Both the position numbers and the translations under genes were made by a program. Shown in pieces: positions 25,522 to 33,911 of a DNA stretch of 64,000 nucleotides. Origin of the DNA: Actinospineispora eucalypti (GTDB lineage: Bacteria > Actinomycetota > Actinomycetes > Mycobacteriales > Pseudonocardiaceae); the NCBI GenBank assembly GCA_014208095.1, contig JACHMT010000001.1, forward strand, positions 1,798,001-1,862,000, written 5' to 3'. The notes under the pieces were generated by a model. It did not search any database. It saw nothing but the letters and a program-made list of their open reading frames with translations, and was not told the DNA's origin. Position 1 is the stretch's first letter; every line of letters starts with the position of its first letter.

Positions 25522-26973
25522 CTACTTCGGCGCCCGGAAGCCGCCGATCTTCTGCTCGAGCAGCTCGGCCAGCCGCAGCGGGGTCCGGTCCTCGAACATC
25601 GGACCGATGAGCTGCACTCCCACCGGCAGGCCCTCGGGCGACCGGCCCGCCGGTATGGCGGTGGCGGGCAGGCCGGGCATGGTGGCCAGGCCGGCCCAGA
25701 CGAGCTGGTCGAAGTACGGATGCCCGACGCCGTCGATGTCCAGTCGGCGTTGCATCGGATCGGGGTTGTGGTCGTGCGGGAACGCCGGAGTGGGCGTGAT
25801 CGGGCACACCACGGCGTCGAACTCGGCGAACAGCCGCCGCCAGCCGTGGCGGTGCAGCTCACGGCGGTTGTTCGCCTCGATCCAGTCGCGATGGCTGAAC
25901 ACCATGGCGCGCAGCCGCGCGGCGTCGAGGCTCTGATCGCCCGCGCCCAGCCCGGCGGCGCGGGCCCGTAGCTGCTCGGGTGGCTCGACGGGAAAACGCG
26001 CGACGGAGCCCGAGAACAGCAACCGCGTGTAGAGGATCGCGGCTTCGGCCAGGTCGGGCGGCAGCGGACTGCGCCGTTCGACGCGGGCGCCGCCGTCGGC
26101 CAGCGCGTCGGCCACCCGGTGCACCCCCGCCCGCACGGCGGACCCGGTCGGAATGAACGGATGGTCGTCGAGGACCAGGACCCGGAAGTCGCGCAGCCGT
26201 TCGTGGCGCGCGGGCGGCAGCGTCAAGTCGTACGCGAGGCCGAGCGTCAGTGGGTCCGGTCCGGCCATGACGTCGAGCAGCAGCGTGAGGTCGCGGGCGC
26301 TACGCGCCATCGGACCGACGACGGCGAGGTCAAGGTCGACCGGCAGAGCCGGCTCGGCCGGCGCGACCATGCCGCGGGTTGCCGCCAGCCCGAGTGTCGG
26401 CTTGTGCGCGTAGACACCGCAGAAATGCGCGGGGGTGCGCAGCGAACCGCCGAGGTCGGAGCCGATGGACAGCGCGCCGAATCCGGACGCCAGTGCCGCC
26501 GCTGATCCGCCGGAGGATCCGCCCGGCGTGCGATCGTGATCCCACGGATTGTTGGTGGTGCCGTAGATCTCGTTGAAGCTCTGGATATCTTGCAGCCCCA
26601 AGGGCACATTCGTCTTACCCAGCACCACGGCGCCCGCGGCCTTGAGCCGCGACACCTGTATCGCGTCCTCGGCCGGCATATGGTCCCGGTACCGCGGCAT
26701 GCCCCAGTTCGTGGGCAGCCCGGCGATGTTGTAGCACTCTTTGACCGTCACCGGAATGCCGAGCAGCGGCCGGTCCTCGCCGCGAGCCCGCGCCCGGTCG
26801 GCGCCGCGCGCGGCGGCCCGCGCCCGGTCGAAGTCCGGCACACAGATCGCGTTGACCGCCTTGTCGTCCCGCTCGATCCGGGCGATCGCCTCGTCCGCCA
26901 GTTCCACCGCGGTCACTTCACCGGCACGCAGGGCAGCCGCGATTTCTTCGGCCGTCCGAAAAGTCCACTCCAT
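25522..26973 (-). CDS. Amidase-signature family amidase
   Basis: 483 residues with the Ser-Ser-Lys triad: Lys in IPVTVKECYNIAG, GGSSGGSAAALASGFG with cis-Ser, and the nucleophile in GSDLGGSLRTPAHFCG. Length and order match amidase-signature enzymes such as GatA, acylamidases and indoleacetamide hydrolases. It stands alone, with no GatB/GatC neighbours, so a catabolic amidase is more likely than the tRNA amidotransferase. Substrate unknown. Confidence 0.93.
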   Translation of the reverse strand: MEWTFRTAEEIAAALRAGEVTAVELADEAIARIERDDKAVNAICVPDFDRARAAARGADRARARGEDRPLLGIPVTVKECYNIAGLPTNWGMPRYRDHMPAEDAIQVSRLKAAGAVVLGKTNVPLGLQDIQSFNEIYGTTNNPWDHDRTPGGSSGGSAAALASGFGALSIGSDLGGSLRTPAHFCGVYAHKPTLGLAATRGMVAPAEPALPVDLDLAVVGPMARSARDLTLLLDVMAGPDPLTLGLAYDLTLPPARHERLRDFRVLVLDDHPFIPTGSAVRAGVHRVADALADGGARVERRSPLPPDLAEAAILYTRLLFSGSVARFPVEPPEQLRARAAGLGAGDQSLDAARLRAMVFSHRDWIEANNRRELHRHGWRRLFAEFDAVVCPITPTPAFPHDHNPDPMQRRLDIDGVGHPYFDQLVWAGLATMPGLPATAIPAGRSPEGLPVGVQLIGPMFEDRTPLRLAELLEQKIGGFRAPK

Positions 26974-27383
26974 GAATTCGACCGTATCGACCCCTGGGAC
27001 GGGCCATAAAATATCGCTTCGCGCAATGGGATGGGCGTCTCGATGCTCATCATGTTCGGATTCCGCTTAGCCAAGGTTTCGCGCTGGTCGTTTTCGGCCG
27101 GCCGGTTCGGCGTGGGTTGGGAAGATGGCCTGGTCGGCGGCGCGGTGGTCGCCCTGCCGCGGTTCCCGTTCCGAGCAGCCGGCTTTGCTACCGGGTGTGA
27201 CCGGTGGCGGTCGCGTTCGGCCCGCTCGGTTCCTCGAGGTCGACACGAGTCTGGTTTTTTCAAGATCGAAGCAGAATGGTGTCGCACTCGATGGAGATCC
27301 GCCGCGGAATTGCCGCGCGGGCGCGGCGGTCGGCGAGTGGCTGGCGGGGATGCCCGTCACCCAACCCGGCTGAGGCGCGCACG
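26974..27383. other. Gap without recognisable gene
   Basis: No convincing reading frame on either strand: the frames present are Arg/Pro-rich and lack ribosome sites. It contains a less GC-rich patch (about 27000-27060) that probably holds the amidase promoter, and a T-run near 27253. Confidence 0.6.
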
Positions 27384-27420
27384 CCGGAGCGGCGGGCACA
27401 TTGCGTACCCGCCGCTCCGG
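27384..27420 (-). terminator. Hairpin downstream of the Tyr/His-rich gene
   Basis: CCGGAGCGGCGGG and CCCGCCGCTCCGG form a perfect 13-bp stem with an 11-base loop about 60 bases beyond the stop of the 27482-27739 gene. There is no U-run, as is common for actinobacterial terminators. Confidence 0.75.
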
Positions 27421-27481
27421 TTGGTGCCGGACTACGACCACGACCCCCACAGCCGGCCGCGAGCCCGACGGGTCCAACTAC

Positions 27482-27739
27482 TCAGTGGTGGTAGTTGCTG
27501 TAGTCGTAGTCGTAGCTCTTGTACTTGTAGCTGGACTTGTAGTCGTGGTCATCCTTGTAGTCGTACTTGTAGCTGCTCTTGTCCGAGTAGTGGCCCTTGC
27601 CGTTCCAGTAGTCGTCCTTGCCCCAGTGGCCACCCTTGTCGCTCCAGTGGCCGCCCTTGGAGCCATTCCAGTGGTGACCCTTGCCGCTGTCGTGACCGTC
27701 ATGGCCACGGTGGCCGCTCTGGTAGTGGTAGTACGACAT
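27482..27739 (-). CDS. Tyr/His/Gly/Ser/Lys-rich small protein, unknown function
   Basis: 85 residues from ATG 27739, with GAGGGAG seven bases upstream. Composition is extreme: HYQSGHRGHDGHDSGKGHHW, then repeated WNGK/GHWS units, then alternating Tyr-Lys-Asp (SSYKYDYKDD, YDYDYSNYHH). No hydrophobic core, Cys or signal peptide is seen. The pattern suggests a disordered, metal- or polyphosphate-binding or self-associating protein; this is a guess from composition. It follows the Crp/Fnr gene on the same strand, and the 39-nt dyad element lies 88-126 bases upstream. A clear hairpin ends the unit. Confidence 0.75.
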   Translation of the reverse strand: MSYYHYQSGHRGHDGHDSGKGHHWNGSKGGHWSDKGGHWGKDDYWNGKGHYSDKSSYKYDYKDDHDYKSSYKYKSYDYDYSNYHH

Positions 27740-27826
27740 CGTTGCTCCCTCTTGGTTCCCCGGCTCGACCGCCGGGGCTGCCTGCTGTTCTGACGGGAAC
27801 AACTATCCGTGCGCGGAGCGTCGGCC

Positions 27827-27865
27827 AGTAGGCCGTTGTACCGGCCCTGAGCAGGTACTTCTACA
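27827..27865. promoter_or_regulatory. Second copy of the 39-nt dyad element
   Basis: Matches 22552-22590 at 29 of 39 positions, including AGTA, TTGTA and GTACTTC blocks; dyad GGCCGTTGTACCGGCC at 27831-27846. It overlaps the end of the Crp/Fnr gene and lies upstream of the Tyr/His-rich gene, so that gene likely has its own promoter here. Confidence 0.5.
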
Positions 27866-28553
27866 CAGAGAGGTGGCCGCCCCGCCGGCGCAGCTCGGCG
27901 AGGTTGAGCACCACGATGGTGCGCCGCTGGGTGCGCAGGCAGCCCCGGTCGCGCAGCGCGCGCAGAGCCTTCGCGGTGGCCTCCCGGGACGAGCCGACCC
28001 AACTGGCCAGCTCGTCCTGGGTGAGCGGCACGGTGATCCGGATGCCTTCGGGAACGGGCTCGCCGTGCCGTTCGGCCAGCTCGACCAGCCGGCGGGCCAC
28101 CCGGCCCAGGGTGTCGTGCACCCCGAACTCGATCCGCTTGCGGTCCGCGTCGCGCAGCCGGGCGGTCAGCATGCGCACCAGCAGCCACATCAGCCTCGGC
28201 CGGTCGCGCAGGAAGGCGGTGAACTCGTTGGCGCCCACGGTGAGCAGCTCCACCGGCTCCAGCGCGGTCACCGAGGCCGAGCGGGGCGCCTCGTCGATCG
28301 CCGACAGCTCGCCCAGCAGCGCGCCGGGACCCCGGATGGCCAGCACGCTCTCCGTGCCGTCCCGCGCGGTGGAGAACACCTTCACCCGGCCGGCCAGCAC
28401 GATGATCACGTTGTCCGAGCGGGTGCCCTCGATGAAGATCGGTGCGCCGCTCTTCACCTGCCGGCGGTGGCCCACCCGGTGCAGGTCGGTGCGCTCCTGC
28501 TCGGTCAGTTGGCCGCCGAGCTCGGCGCCGGGGGTCTCCGGCTGGGTGCTCAT
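27861..28553 (-). CDS. Crp/Fnr-family transcriptional regulator
   Basis: 230 residues. N-terminal cyclic-nucleotide-binding barrel (FIEGTRSDNVIIVLAGRVKV, GPGALLGELSAIDEAPRSASV with a phosphate-cassette-like GELS...RSA). A long dimer helix follows, then a winged helix (TQDELASWVGSSREATAKALRALRDRGCL). The E-L-S...R-S-A arrangement is compatible with cAMP binding, and the gene overlaps the adenylate cyclase stop (ATGA). So a paired cyclase and cAMP sensor is likely. Confidence 0.93.
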   Translation of the reverse strand: MSTQPETPGAELGGQLTEQERTDLHRVGHRRQVKSGAPIFIEGTRSDNVIIVLAGRVKVFSTARDGTESVLAIRGPGALLGELSAIDEAPRSASVTALEPVELLTVGANEFTAFLRDRPRLMWLLVRMLTARLRDADRKRIEFGVHDTLGRVARRLVELAERHGEPVPEGIRITVPLTQDELASWVGSSREATAKALRALRDRGCLRTQRRTIVVLNLAELRRRGGHLSV

Positions 28554-30652
28554 GCCGGCCGCCCGCCCAACGAGTGCAGCACGAAGGCCCGCACCTCGTC
28601 CTGCTTGCCCTTGAGCGCGAGCGCGCCGAGCGCGGTGACCTCGGCCGGGATCTCGCCGAGGCCCCGGTAGGTGGACTCGCCGATGACCACGGTGCCCGGC
28701 TGGGCCACCGTCTGCAGCCGGGCGGCCACGTTCACCGCGTCGCCCATGGCGTTGAAGTTGCGCAGTTGCTCGCCCCCGATGTTGCCGACCAGCGCGGCGC
28801 CCGTGTTGACCCCTACGCGGAATCTTGGCGCTTCCGGATCATCGGCGGCAAGCGCGGCGATGGCGTCCTGCATGGCCAGCGCGGCGCGCGCCGCCCGCGC
28901 CGGGTGGTCGGGCTGCCGCACGGGCGCGTTGAACAGCGCCATCATCGCGTCGCCGACGAACTGGACCACGGTGCCGCCCTCGGCCAGCACCTCCTTGGTG
29001 GCGGCGGCGAAGTAGCGGTTCAGCAGCTCCACGATCTCGCCCGGGGTGACCCGCTCGGAGAACGTGGTGAACCCGCGCAGGTCGGCGAACAGGGCGGTGA
29101 CCTCGACCTGCGCCCCACCCAGCGCGGCCTGGGCGGGGTCGGCGATCAGCGCGGTGGCCACGTCCGGGGACATGTACTGCCGGAAGAGGCCGTCGATCTG
29201 CCGGTACAGCCGGGCGTTCTCCAGGGTTACCGAGAGCTGCGCGGACAGCGACTCGAGCAGCGCGGTGTCCCGCTGGTCGAACCGGCCCCAGGCCCGGCGC
29301 AGGTGAAGTACCCCGGCCGGCCGGCCCTTCACCACCAGCGGCAGCGCCATGCCGCCCGCGCCGTCGTCCGCCGGCGCCCGGGTGCCCAGGGCCCGCGAGC
29401 AGGCGTCGGCCTCCGCCGGCAGCGGCTCGGTGAGCTGGCTGGACAGGTTGGCCGGGAAACGCAGCCGGCCGTCGGTGACCAGGCCGATCCGCACGCTGTG
29501 GTTGACGAACCCCTCGGTGATCCGGGCCAGGCTCTGCTCCAGCAGCTCCCGTTCGGCGAGGATGACGCTCGCCTGCTGCCCGATGCCGACCATGGTGTGC
29601 AGCTTGGCCAGCTGGGCCCGTTCGCCGGCCAGCGCCTCGGCCGCGCGACCGAGCACCGCCGTCTGCCCCTCGGTCAGCCCGAACCGGGCGGCCAGACCGG
29701 CACTGATCAGCTGGATCTCCTCGGTCAGCCCGGGGTTGTCCAGCGACTCGCGCCGGCGCATCGCGGTGACCAGCGCCTCCAGGGCCGCGCCGTACTCGCC
29801 GCGCAGCCGGGCGATGGTCTGCTCGCTGCCCACCCCGTCGAACAGGCCGGCCGACGTGCCCTCCCGGCGGTACTGGATGTGGGCGCTGTACGCGACGTAG
29901 CCGAAGCCGAGCAGCATCAGCAGGTGCCACAGCCACCAGGACAGGTGCCACAGGTGCCCGATCGGGATGGCCAGCAGGGCCTCGGCCAGCAGCAGGTGCG
30001 CGGTGAGCACGCTGAGCAGCACCACGCTGTACCGGCGCTGGTAGTCCCGGAAGCAACGGAACGCCGCGTAGCCGAACAGCGGAACGCCGACGACGGTGAG
30101 CGGCCAGAGCAGCGCGTCGACCTGCGCCTGGGTGGGCCGGCCGGCCAGCGGCGGCACCTCGAGCAGGGTGGCGGCGCCCCAGGCGAGCATCACCAGCAGC
30201 AGCGCGGCGCGGATCGCGCGGCCGTGCCGCAGGAACACCGGCGACGGGCGGCGCGGCGCGGACAGCGCGGCGAACAGCCCGGACAGCGCCAGCCCCACCG
30301 AAACGCCGAACTCGAACCCCGGGTTGTCCTGGGCCAGGAAGATGCCCGGCGTGGCCAGCGCGTGCATCAGCAGGAACCCGGACGAGCTGACGAACACCAG
30401 GCCGACCAGGAACAGCCGCGCGTCGCCGCGTCGCCGCGCCGCCTCGTTCACCAGCAGGCCCACCGCGGTGCTGATCAGTGCGGCCGCCGCGACCAGCGCG
30501 AAGTGTGCGCCCTGGTAGAGCCATTTGACGTCCAGGTCGGGCTGGGCCACCAGCAGCCAGAGGCCGATCAGCGGCAGCGCCATGTGGAACGCCCACACCA
30601 GTGGCCGGGCCAGCGACTTCGTGGTTGCCGGCTCGTACCCCTCGACCGTCAC
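28550..30652 (-). CDS. Membrane adenylate/guanylate cyclase with GAF-like domain
   Basis: About 700 residues from GTG 30652 (VTVEGYEPATTK); an earlier in-frame ATG would pull in repeat-derived sequence. The N-terminal 260 residues hold about seven membrane helices. A helical linker and a GAF-like region (SVRIGLVTDGRLRF through LSVTLENARLYRQ) come next. The C-terminal class III cyclase has ALFADLRGFTTFSER, VQFVGDAMMALFNAP, FRVGVNTGAALVGNIG and NAMGDAVNVAARLQ. Metal Asp residues are present. It should make cAMP for the overlapping Crp/Fnr gene. The input signal is unknown. Confidence 0.9.
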   Translation of the reverse strand: MTVEGYEPATTKSLARPLVWAFHMALPLIGLWLLVAQPDLDVKWLYQGAHFALVAAAALISTAVGLLVNEAARRRGDARLFLVGLVFVSSSGFLLMHALATPGIFLAQDNPGFEFGVSVGLALSGLFAALSAPRRPSPVFLRHGRAIRAALLLVMLAWGAATLLEVPPLAGRPTQAQVDALLWPLTVVGVPLFGYAAFRCFRDYQRRYSVVLLSVLTAHLLLAEALLAIPIGHLWHLSWWLWHLLMLLGFGYVAYSAHIQYRREGTSAGLFDGVGSEQTIARLRGEYGAALEALVTAMRRRESLDNPGLTEEIQLISAGLAARFGLTEGQTAVLGRAAEALAGERAQLAKLHTMVGIGQQASVILAERELLEQSLARITEGFVNHSVRIGLVTDGRLRFPANLSSQLTEPLPAEADACSRALGTRAPADDGAGGMALPLVVKGRPAGVLHLRRAWGRFDQRDTALLESLSAQLSVTLENARLYRQIDGLFRQYMSPDVATALIADPAQAALGGAQVEVTALFADLRGFTTFSERVTPGEIVELLNRYFAAATKEVLAEGGTVVQFVGDAMMALFNAPVRQPDHPARAARAALAMQDAIAALAADDPEAPRFRVGVNTGAALVGNIGGEQLRNFNAMGDAVNVAARLQTVAQPGTVVIGESTYRGLGEIPAEVTALGALALKGKQDEVRAFVLHSLGGRPA

Positions 30653-30696
30653 GCCCGCCGACCCTACCGACCACCCGCGCCCCGTGCCCCCACCCG

Positions 30697-30750
30697 CCCA
30701 TATCGCGGGTATCCCCGGCTCGTGTCGCGGGTTTTGCCCGCTCATGTCGC
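30697..30750. repeat. Intergenic CCCATATCGCGGGT / CATGTCGC repeat (type D)
   Basis: Three related pieces (CCCATATCGCGGGTATCC, CGTGTCGCGGGTTTTGCCCG, CTCATGTCGC) lie between the divergent cyclase and DeoR genes, resembling the PKS patch at 14946. Confidence 0.55.
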
Positions 30751-30844
30751 CGTTCTGCCCTTGACAGCCGGCGGCCCGCTGGTGCGCAATGGACGCGCGA
30801 ATCGCGCACTTTCGGAGGTCAAAGTTGATCGAATCGAGCAGTGT

Positions 30845-31621
30845 GTGAGACCGCGCGACCGCCGGGACCTGATCTACGCCGAGCTGCTCGCCGGCCGGGG
30901 CACGGTCGCCGAACTGTGCGCCCTGCTGGGTGTCTCCGCCGCCACGGTCCGCCGGGACCTGCGGCTACTCACCGACCAGGGCCGGGCCACCCGCACCTAC
31001 GGCGGCGCGGTCACCGGGCCGCTCCCGCTGGAGCGCACGCTCGGGCAGAAGGAGCGGCGGGCCGAGGCGGAGAAGGATGCGATCGCCCGCTGCGCGGCGG
31101 CCGAGGTCCGCGACGGCGAGGTGCTGATCCTGGATGCCGGCACCACCACCGGCCGGCTGGCCCACCACCTGGCCGAGCGGGACGGGCTGACCGTGCTGAC
31201 CAACGGGATCAACACCCTGGTCACGCTCAGCCATCGCCCCTCCATCACCCTGATCACCCTCGGCGGCCAGCTCCGGCACACCAGTCAGGCACTGGTCGGG
31301 CCGCTGGCCGAGGAGACGCTGCGGCACGTGGTCGCGGACCGGGTGTTCCTGGGCGCGGACGGGGTGCTGGCCGAGCGCGGGCTGTCCTGCCCGACGCTGG
31401 AGCAGGCGTCGCTGAAGGCGCTGATGGCCTCCCGGGCCCGGGCGGTCTACGTGCTGGCCGACCACACCAAGCTGGGCGCCGCGCCGTTCCCCTTCTTCGC
31501 CCCGCTGACCACGCCGGCCACGCTGATCACCGACGCCGGCGCGCCCGCCTCGGCGGTGGCCGCGCTGGACCAGGACCCGCACCTTCGGGTGCGCCTGGCC
31601 TCCGGGGTGGCCCGGCCGTGA
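30845..31621 (+). CDS. DeoR/GlpR-family transcriptional regulator
   Basis: 258 residues from GTG 30845. N-terminal helix-turn-helix GTVAELCALLGVSAATVRRDLRLLTDQGRATRTYGGA is the classic DeoR signature. The sugar-phosphate-sensing domain follows (ILDAGTTTGRLAHHL, VLTNGINTLVTL, DRVFLGADGVL, LADHTKLG). It overlaps the sugar-acid kinase start, so it probably controls that operon in response to a phosphorylated intermediate. The ribosome site is weak, and a GGAGG lies too far (28 bases) upstream. The start is therefore less certain. Confidence 0.9.
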   Translation: MRPRDRRDLIYAELLAGRGTVAELCALLGVSAATVRRDLRLLTDQGRATRTYGGAVTGPLPLERTLGQKERRAEAEKDAIARCAAAEVRDGEVLILDAGTTTGRLAHHLAERDGLTVLTNGINTLVTLSHRPSITLITLGGQLRHTSQALVGPLAEETLRHVVADRVFLGADGVLAERGLSCPTLEQASLKALMASRARAVYVLADHTKLGAAPFPFFAPLTTPATLITDAGAPASAVAALDQDPHLRVRLASGVARP

Positions 31622-32835
31622 CCGGCCCGCAGGTCGGCGTGCTGGCCGACGACCTGACCGGCGCACTGGCCAGCGCGGCCATGCTGCGCGAGTCCGGGCT
31701 GCCGACCTCGGTGCGCTGGCGGCGCGAGGAGCCACCGGCCAGGGCCGGCGGGCTGGTGGTGGACATGCGGACCCGCGACTACGGCGCCGACCCCCGGGAG
31801 CGCGCCGCGTCCTGGGCGGCCTACCTGCGCTCGGTGGGGGCGGAACGGATCGAGCTGCGCATCGACTCGACGCTGCGCGGCGCGCCGGCGCTCGAGCTCG
31901 AAGGCGTCGTCGCCGGCGCCGGGTTGGCCGATCCGTGGTTGCTCGCCGTTCCGGCGTTCCCGTCGGCCGGCCGGACCGTGGTCGGCGGGTGCCTGCACGC
32001 CCCGGGCGTGCGGCCGCCGGTGCACGGGATGCCGGTCGGGCCGGCGCTGTTCGGCCCGGCGCGGGTCGCGTCGCTGGGGCGGGACGTGCTGGACGCCGGC
32101 CCGGACGCGGTGCTCGCGGCCATGCTGTCGGCCGGCGGGCCCCGTTTCGCCGCGGACGGCGAGACCGAGGAACACCTGCGCACCATGGCCGAGGTCGCCG
32201 GCCGGCTGGTCGAGGACGGCCAGCCGCTGATCACCGTTTCGCCCGGGGCCTGGCTGCGCCACCACCGCGGTGCCGCCCGCCCGCGCTACCCGCTGGTCGT
32301 GCTGTCCAGCCCGACCGAGACCAACCGCGAGCAGCTGGCCACCCTGGGCGAGCGGTATCCGGCGCTGGCCTTCCCGGCCGGCGAGCTGCTGGCCGGTGAG
32401 TGCGCGCCGGACTGGGCGGCGTTGACCGGGCCGCCTCGGGCCGTACCCGAAAGCCCGACACACCGTGCACGAAACCCCGACTCGCCGGTGTTGGTGGTGG
32501 AGACGCTGGGGGCGGCGACCCGGGATGCCGGGCCGGCGTGGGTGCAGTCCACGGTGGCGGCCAAGGCGGCGGCGTGGCTGGTCGAGGAGGCCGCGCGGCA
32601 CGGGGTGGACTGCGGCGGGATCGTGGTCGGCGGCGGGGCCACCGGGTCGGCGCTGATGGACGCGCTGGGCGTGCCGGCACTGGACGCCGAGGCGGAGATC
32701 GCCCCGCTGTGCCCGCGCTCGCGGGTCACCGCCGGCCGCTGGGCCGGCCTGCCGGTGATCACCAAGGGCGGCCTGGTCGGCGGCCCGGAGACTTTGTCCC
32801 AACTGGTTGCCGCGCTACTCAAGGAGATCGGATGA
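31618..32835 (+). CDS. Four-carbon acid sugar kinase (DUF1537/OtnK-DtnK family)
   Basis: 405 residues from GTG 31618. N-terminal VGVLADDLTGALASAAMLRESGL is the family substrate/Asp motif, IELRIDSTLRGAPALELEGV and VPAFPSAGRTVVGG fit too. The C-terminal nucleotide half has VVGGGATGSALMDALGV and LPVITKGGLVGGPETL. These kinases phosphorylate threonate, erythronate or their 2-oxo forms on C4. Together with PdxA2 immediately downstream, the known D-threonate-type route to dihydroxyacetone phosphate is the best reading. Residues about 276-292 are derived from a type C repeat. Confidence 0.92.
   Translation: MTGPQVGVLADDLTGALASAAMLRESGLPTSVRWRREEPPARAGGLVVDMRTRDYGADPRERAASWAAYLRSVGAERIELRIDSTLRGAPALELEGVVAGAGLADPWLLAVPAFPSAGRTVVGGCLHAPGVRPPVHGMPVGPALFGPARVASLGRDVLDAGPDAVLAAMLSAGGPRFAADGETEEHLRTMAEVAGRLVEDGQPLITVSPGAWLRHHRGAARPRYPLVVLSSPTETNREQLATLGERYPALAFPAGELLAGECAPDWAALTGPPRAVPESPTHRARNPDSPVLVVETLGAATRDAGPAWVQSTVAAKAAAWLVEEAARHGVDCGGIVVGGGATGSALMDALGVPALDAEAEIAPLCPRSRVTAGRWAGLPVITKGGLVGGPETLSQLVAALLKEIG
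32447..32490. repeat. In-frame type C repeat in the sugar-acid kinase gene
   Basis: Two degenerate units (CCCGAAAGCCCGACACACCG and CACGAAACCCCGACTCGCCG) encode ESPTHRARNPDSP between the two halves of the kinase. Confidence 0.65.
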
Positions 32836-33911
32836 ACCCACCCGTCATCGGGCTGACCATGGGCGACCCGGCCGGAGTCGGCCCGGAGATCACCGTCGCC
32901 GCGCTGGCCGACCCCTCCCTGCGCGGCCTGGCCCGGCCGCTGGTGGTGGCCGACGCGGGCGTCATCGAGCGGGCGATCCAGGCGGCCGGGCTGCCGCTCG
33001 AGGTGCGCCGGGTGGCCGGTCCCGAGGACGTCACCGGCGAACACGACGTCGTGCACGTGCTGGACCTGGACAACCTGGGCGATGTGGAGTTCGGCCGGGT
33101 GCGGGGCGAGTACGGGGCGGCGGCGGTGGAGTCCATCGAGGTCACCTGCGCGCTGGCCCGCGAGGGCCGGATCGACGCCGTGGTCACCGCGCCGATCAAC
33201 AAGGAGGCCATCCGCGCCGGCGGGTCCGGCTTCCCCGGGCACACCGAGATGCTCGGCTCGCTGTTCGGGGTGCCGCCGGCCCAGGTGGTCACCATGTTCG
33301 TGCTGGAGAAGCTGCGCATCTTCTTCCTCACCCGGCACCACCCGCTCGCCACCGCGATAGCCCAGCTGACGACCGAGCAGGTGCGGGACGGGCTGCTGCG
33401 GGTCAACGAGTTGCTGGGCGAGCTGGGTTTCACCGACCCGCACATCGCGCTGGCCGCGCTCAACCCGCACGCCGGGGAGAACGGGCTGATCGGCAGCGAG
33501 GAGAACGAGATCCTCGGACCCGCGGTGGCCGCCGCGCGCGCCCGGGGAGTGGATGCCGTCGGCCCGGTGCCGGCCGACGCGGTGTTCTTCCAGGCCCGGC
33601 AGGGCCGCTACGACGGGGTGCTGTCGCTCTACCACGACCAGGGCCACATCGCGGCCAAGACGGTGGACTTCTTCGGCACCGTGAGCTGCACGCTCGGGCT
33701 GCCGGTGCTGCGGGCCTCGGTGGACCACGGCACCGCTTTCGACATCGCCGGCAAGGGCATCGCGGACCCGGGCGGCCAGGTCGCCGCGATGCGGGTGGCC
33801 GCCGAGCTGGCGCCGGGGGTGCTGCGGGTCCGAGGCCGCAAACCCGCCCCCACGCCGATTCAGTCACCTCAGCACGGTGATTCAGTCACTTCAGCAGGAG
33901 GGCAGCAGTGA
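32832..33911 (+). CDS. pdxA2: PdxA2-type 4-phospho-sugar-acid dehydrogenase
   Basis: 359 residues, PdxA family. TMGDPAGVGPEI at the N-terminus; metal ligands are visible as GHTEML, YHDQGH and DHGTAFD. Its location directly behind a DUF1537 kinase (ATGA overlap) marks it as PdxA2, which oxidizes and decarboxylates 4-phospho-D-threonate or -erythronate to dihydroxyacetone phosphate, rather than vitamin B6 PdxA. The last 20 residues (TPIQSPQHG, DSVTSAGG) are made by a type B repeat and go beyond the usual end. Confidence 0.92.
   Translation: MNPPVIGLTMGDPAGVGPEITVAALADPSLRGLARPLVVADAGVIERAIQAAGLPLEVRRVAGPEDVTGEHDVVHVLDLDNLGDVEFGRVRGEYGAAAVESIEVTCALAREGRIDAVVTAPINKEAIRAGGSGFPGHTEMLGSLFGVPPAQVVTMFVLEKLRIFFLTRHHPLATAIAQLTTEQVRDGLLRVNELLGELGFTDPHIALAALNPHAGENGLIGSEENEILGPAVAAARARGVDAVGPVPADAVFFQARQGRYDGVLSLYHDQGHIAAKTVDFFGTVSCTLGLPVLRASVDHGTAFDIAGKGIADPGGQVAAMRVAAELAPGVLRVRGRKPAPTPIQSPQHGDSVTSAGGQQ
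33857..33897. repeat. Type B repeat pair at the pdxA2 3' end
   Basis: GATTCAGTCACCTCAGCAC and GATTCAGTCACTTCAGCA lie in the pdxA2 tail, immediately before the AGGAGGG ribosome site of the next gene. Confidence 0.8.

Noticed and set aside
27031-27480. Several open frames on both strands in the amidase-to-small-protein gap
   Set aside because: No ribosome sites, low-complexity Arg/Pro/Ser composition, and no family resemblance.
28442-30844. Upstream extension of the DeoR frame across the cyclase and Crp genes
   Set aside because: The open frame is an antisense artefact; the DeoR fold starts at about 30845.
32832-33911. Vitamin B6 biosynthetic pdxA
   Set aside because: Overlap with a DUF1537 kinase and a DeoR regulator fits the catabolic PdxA2 role.
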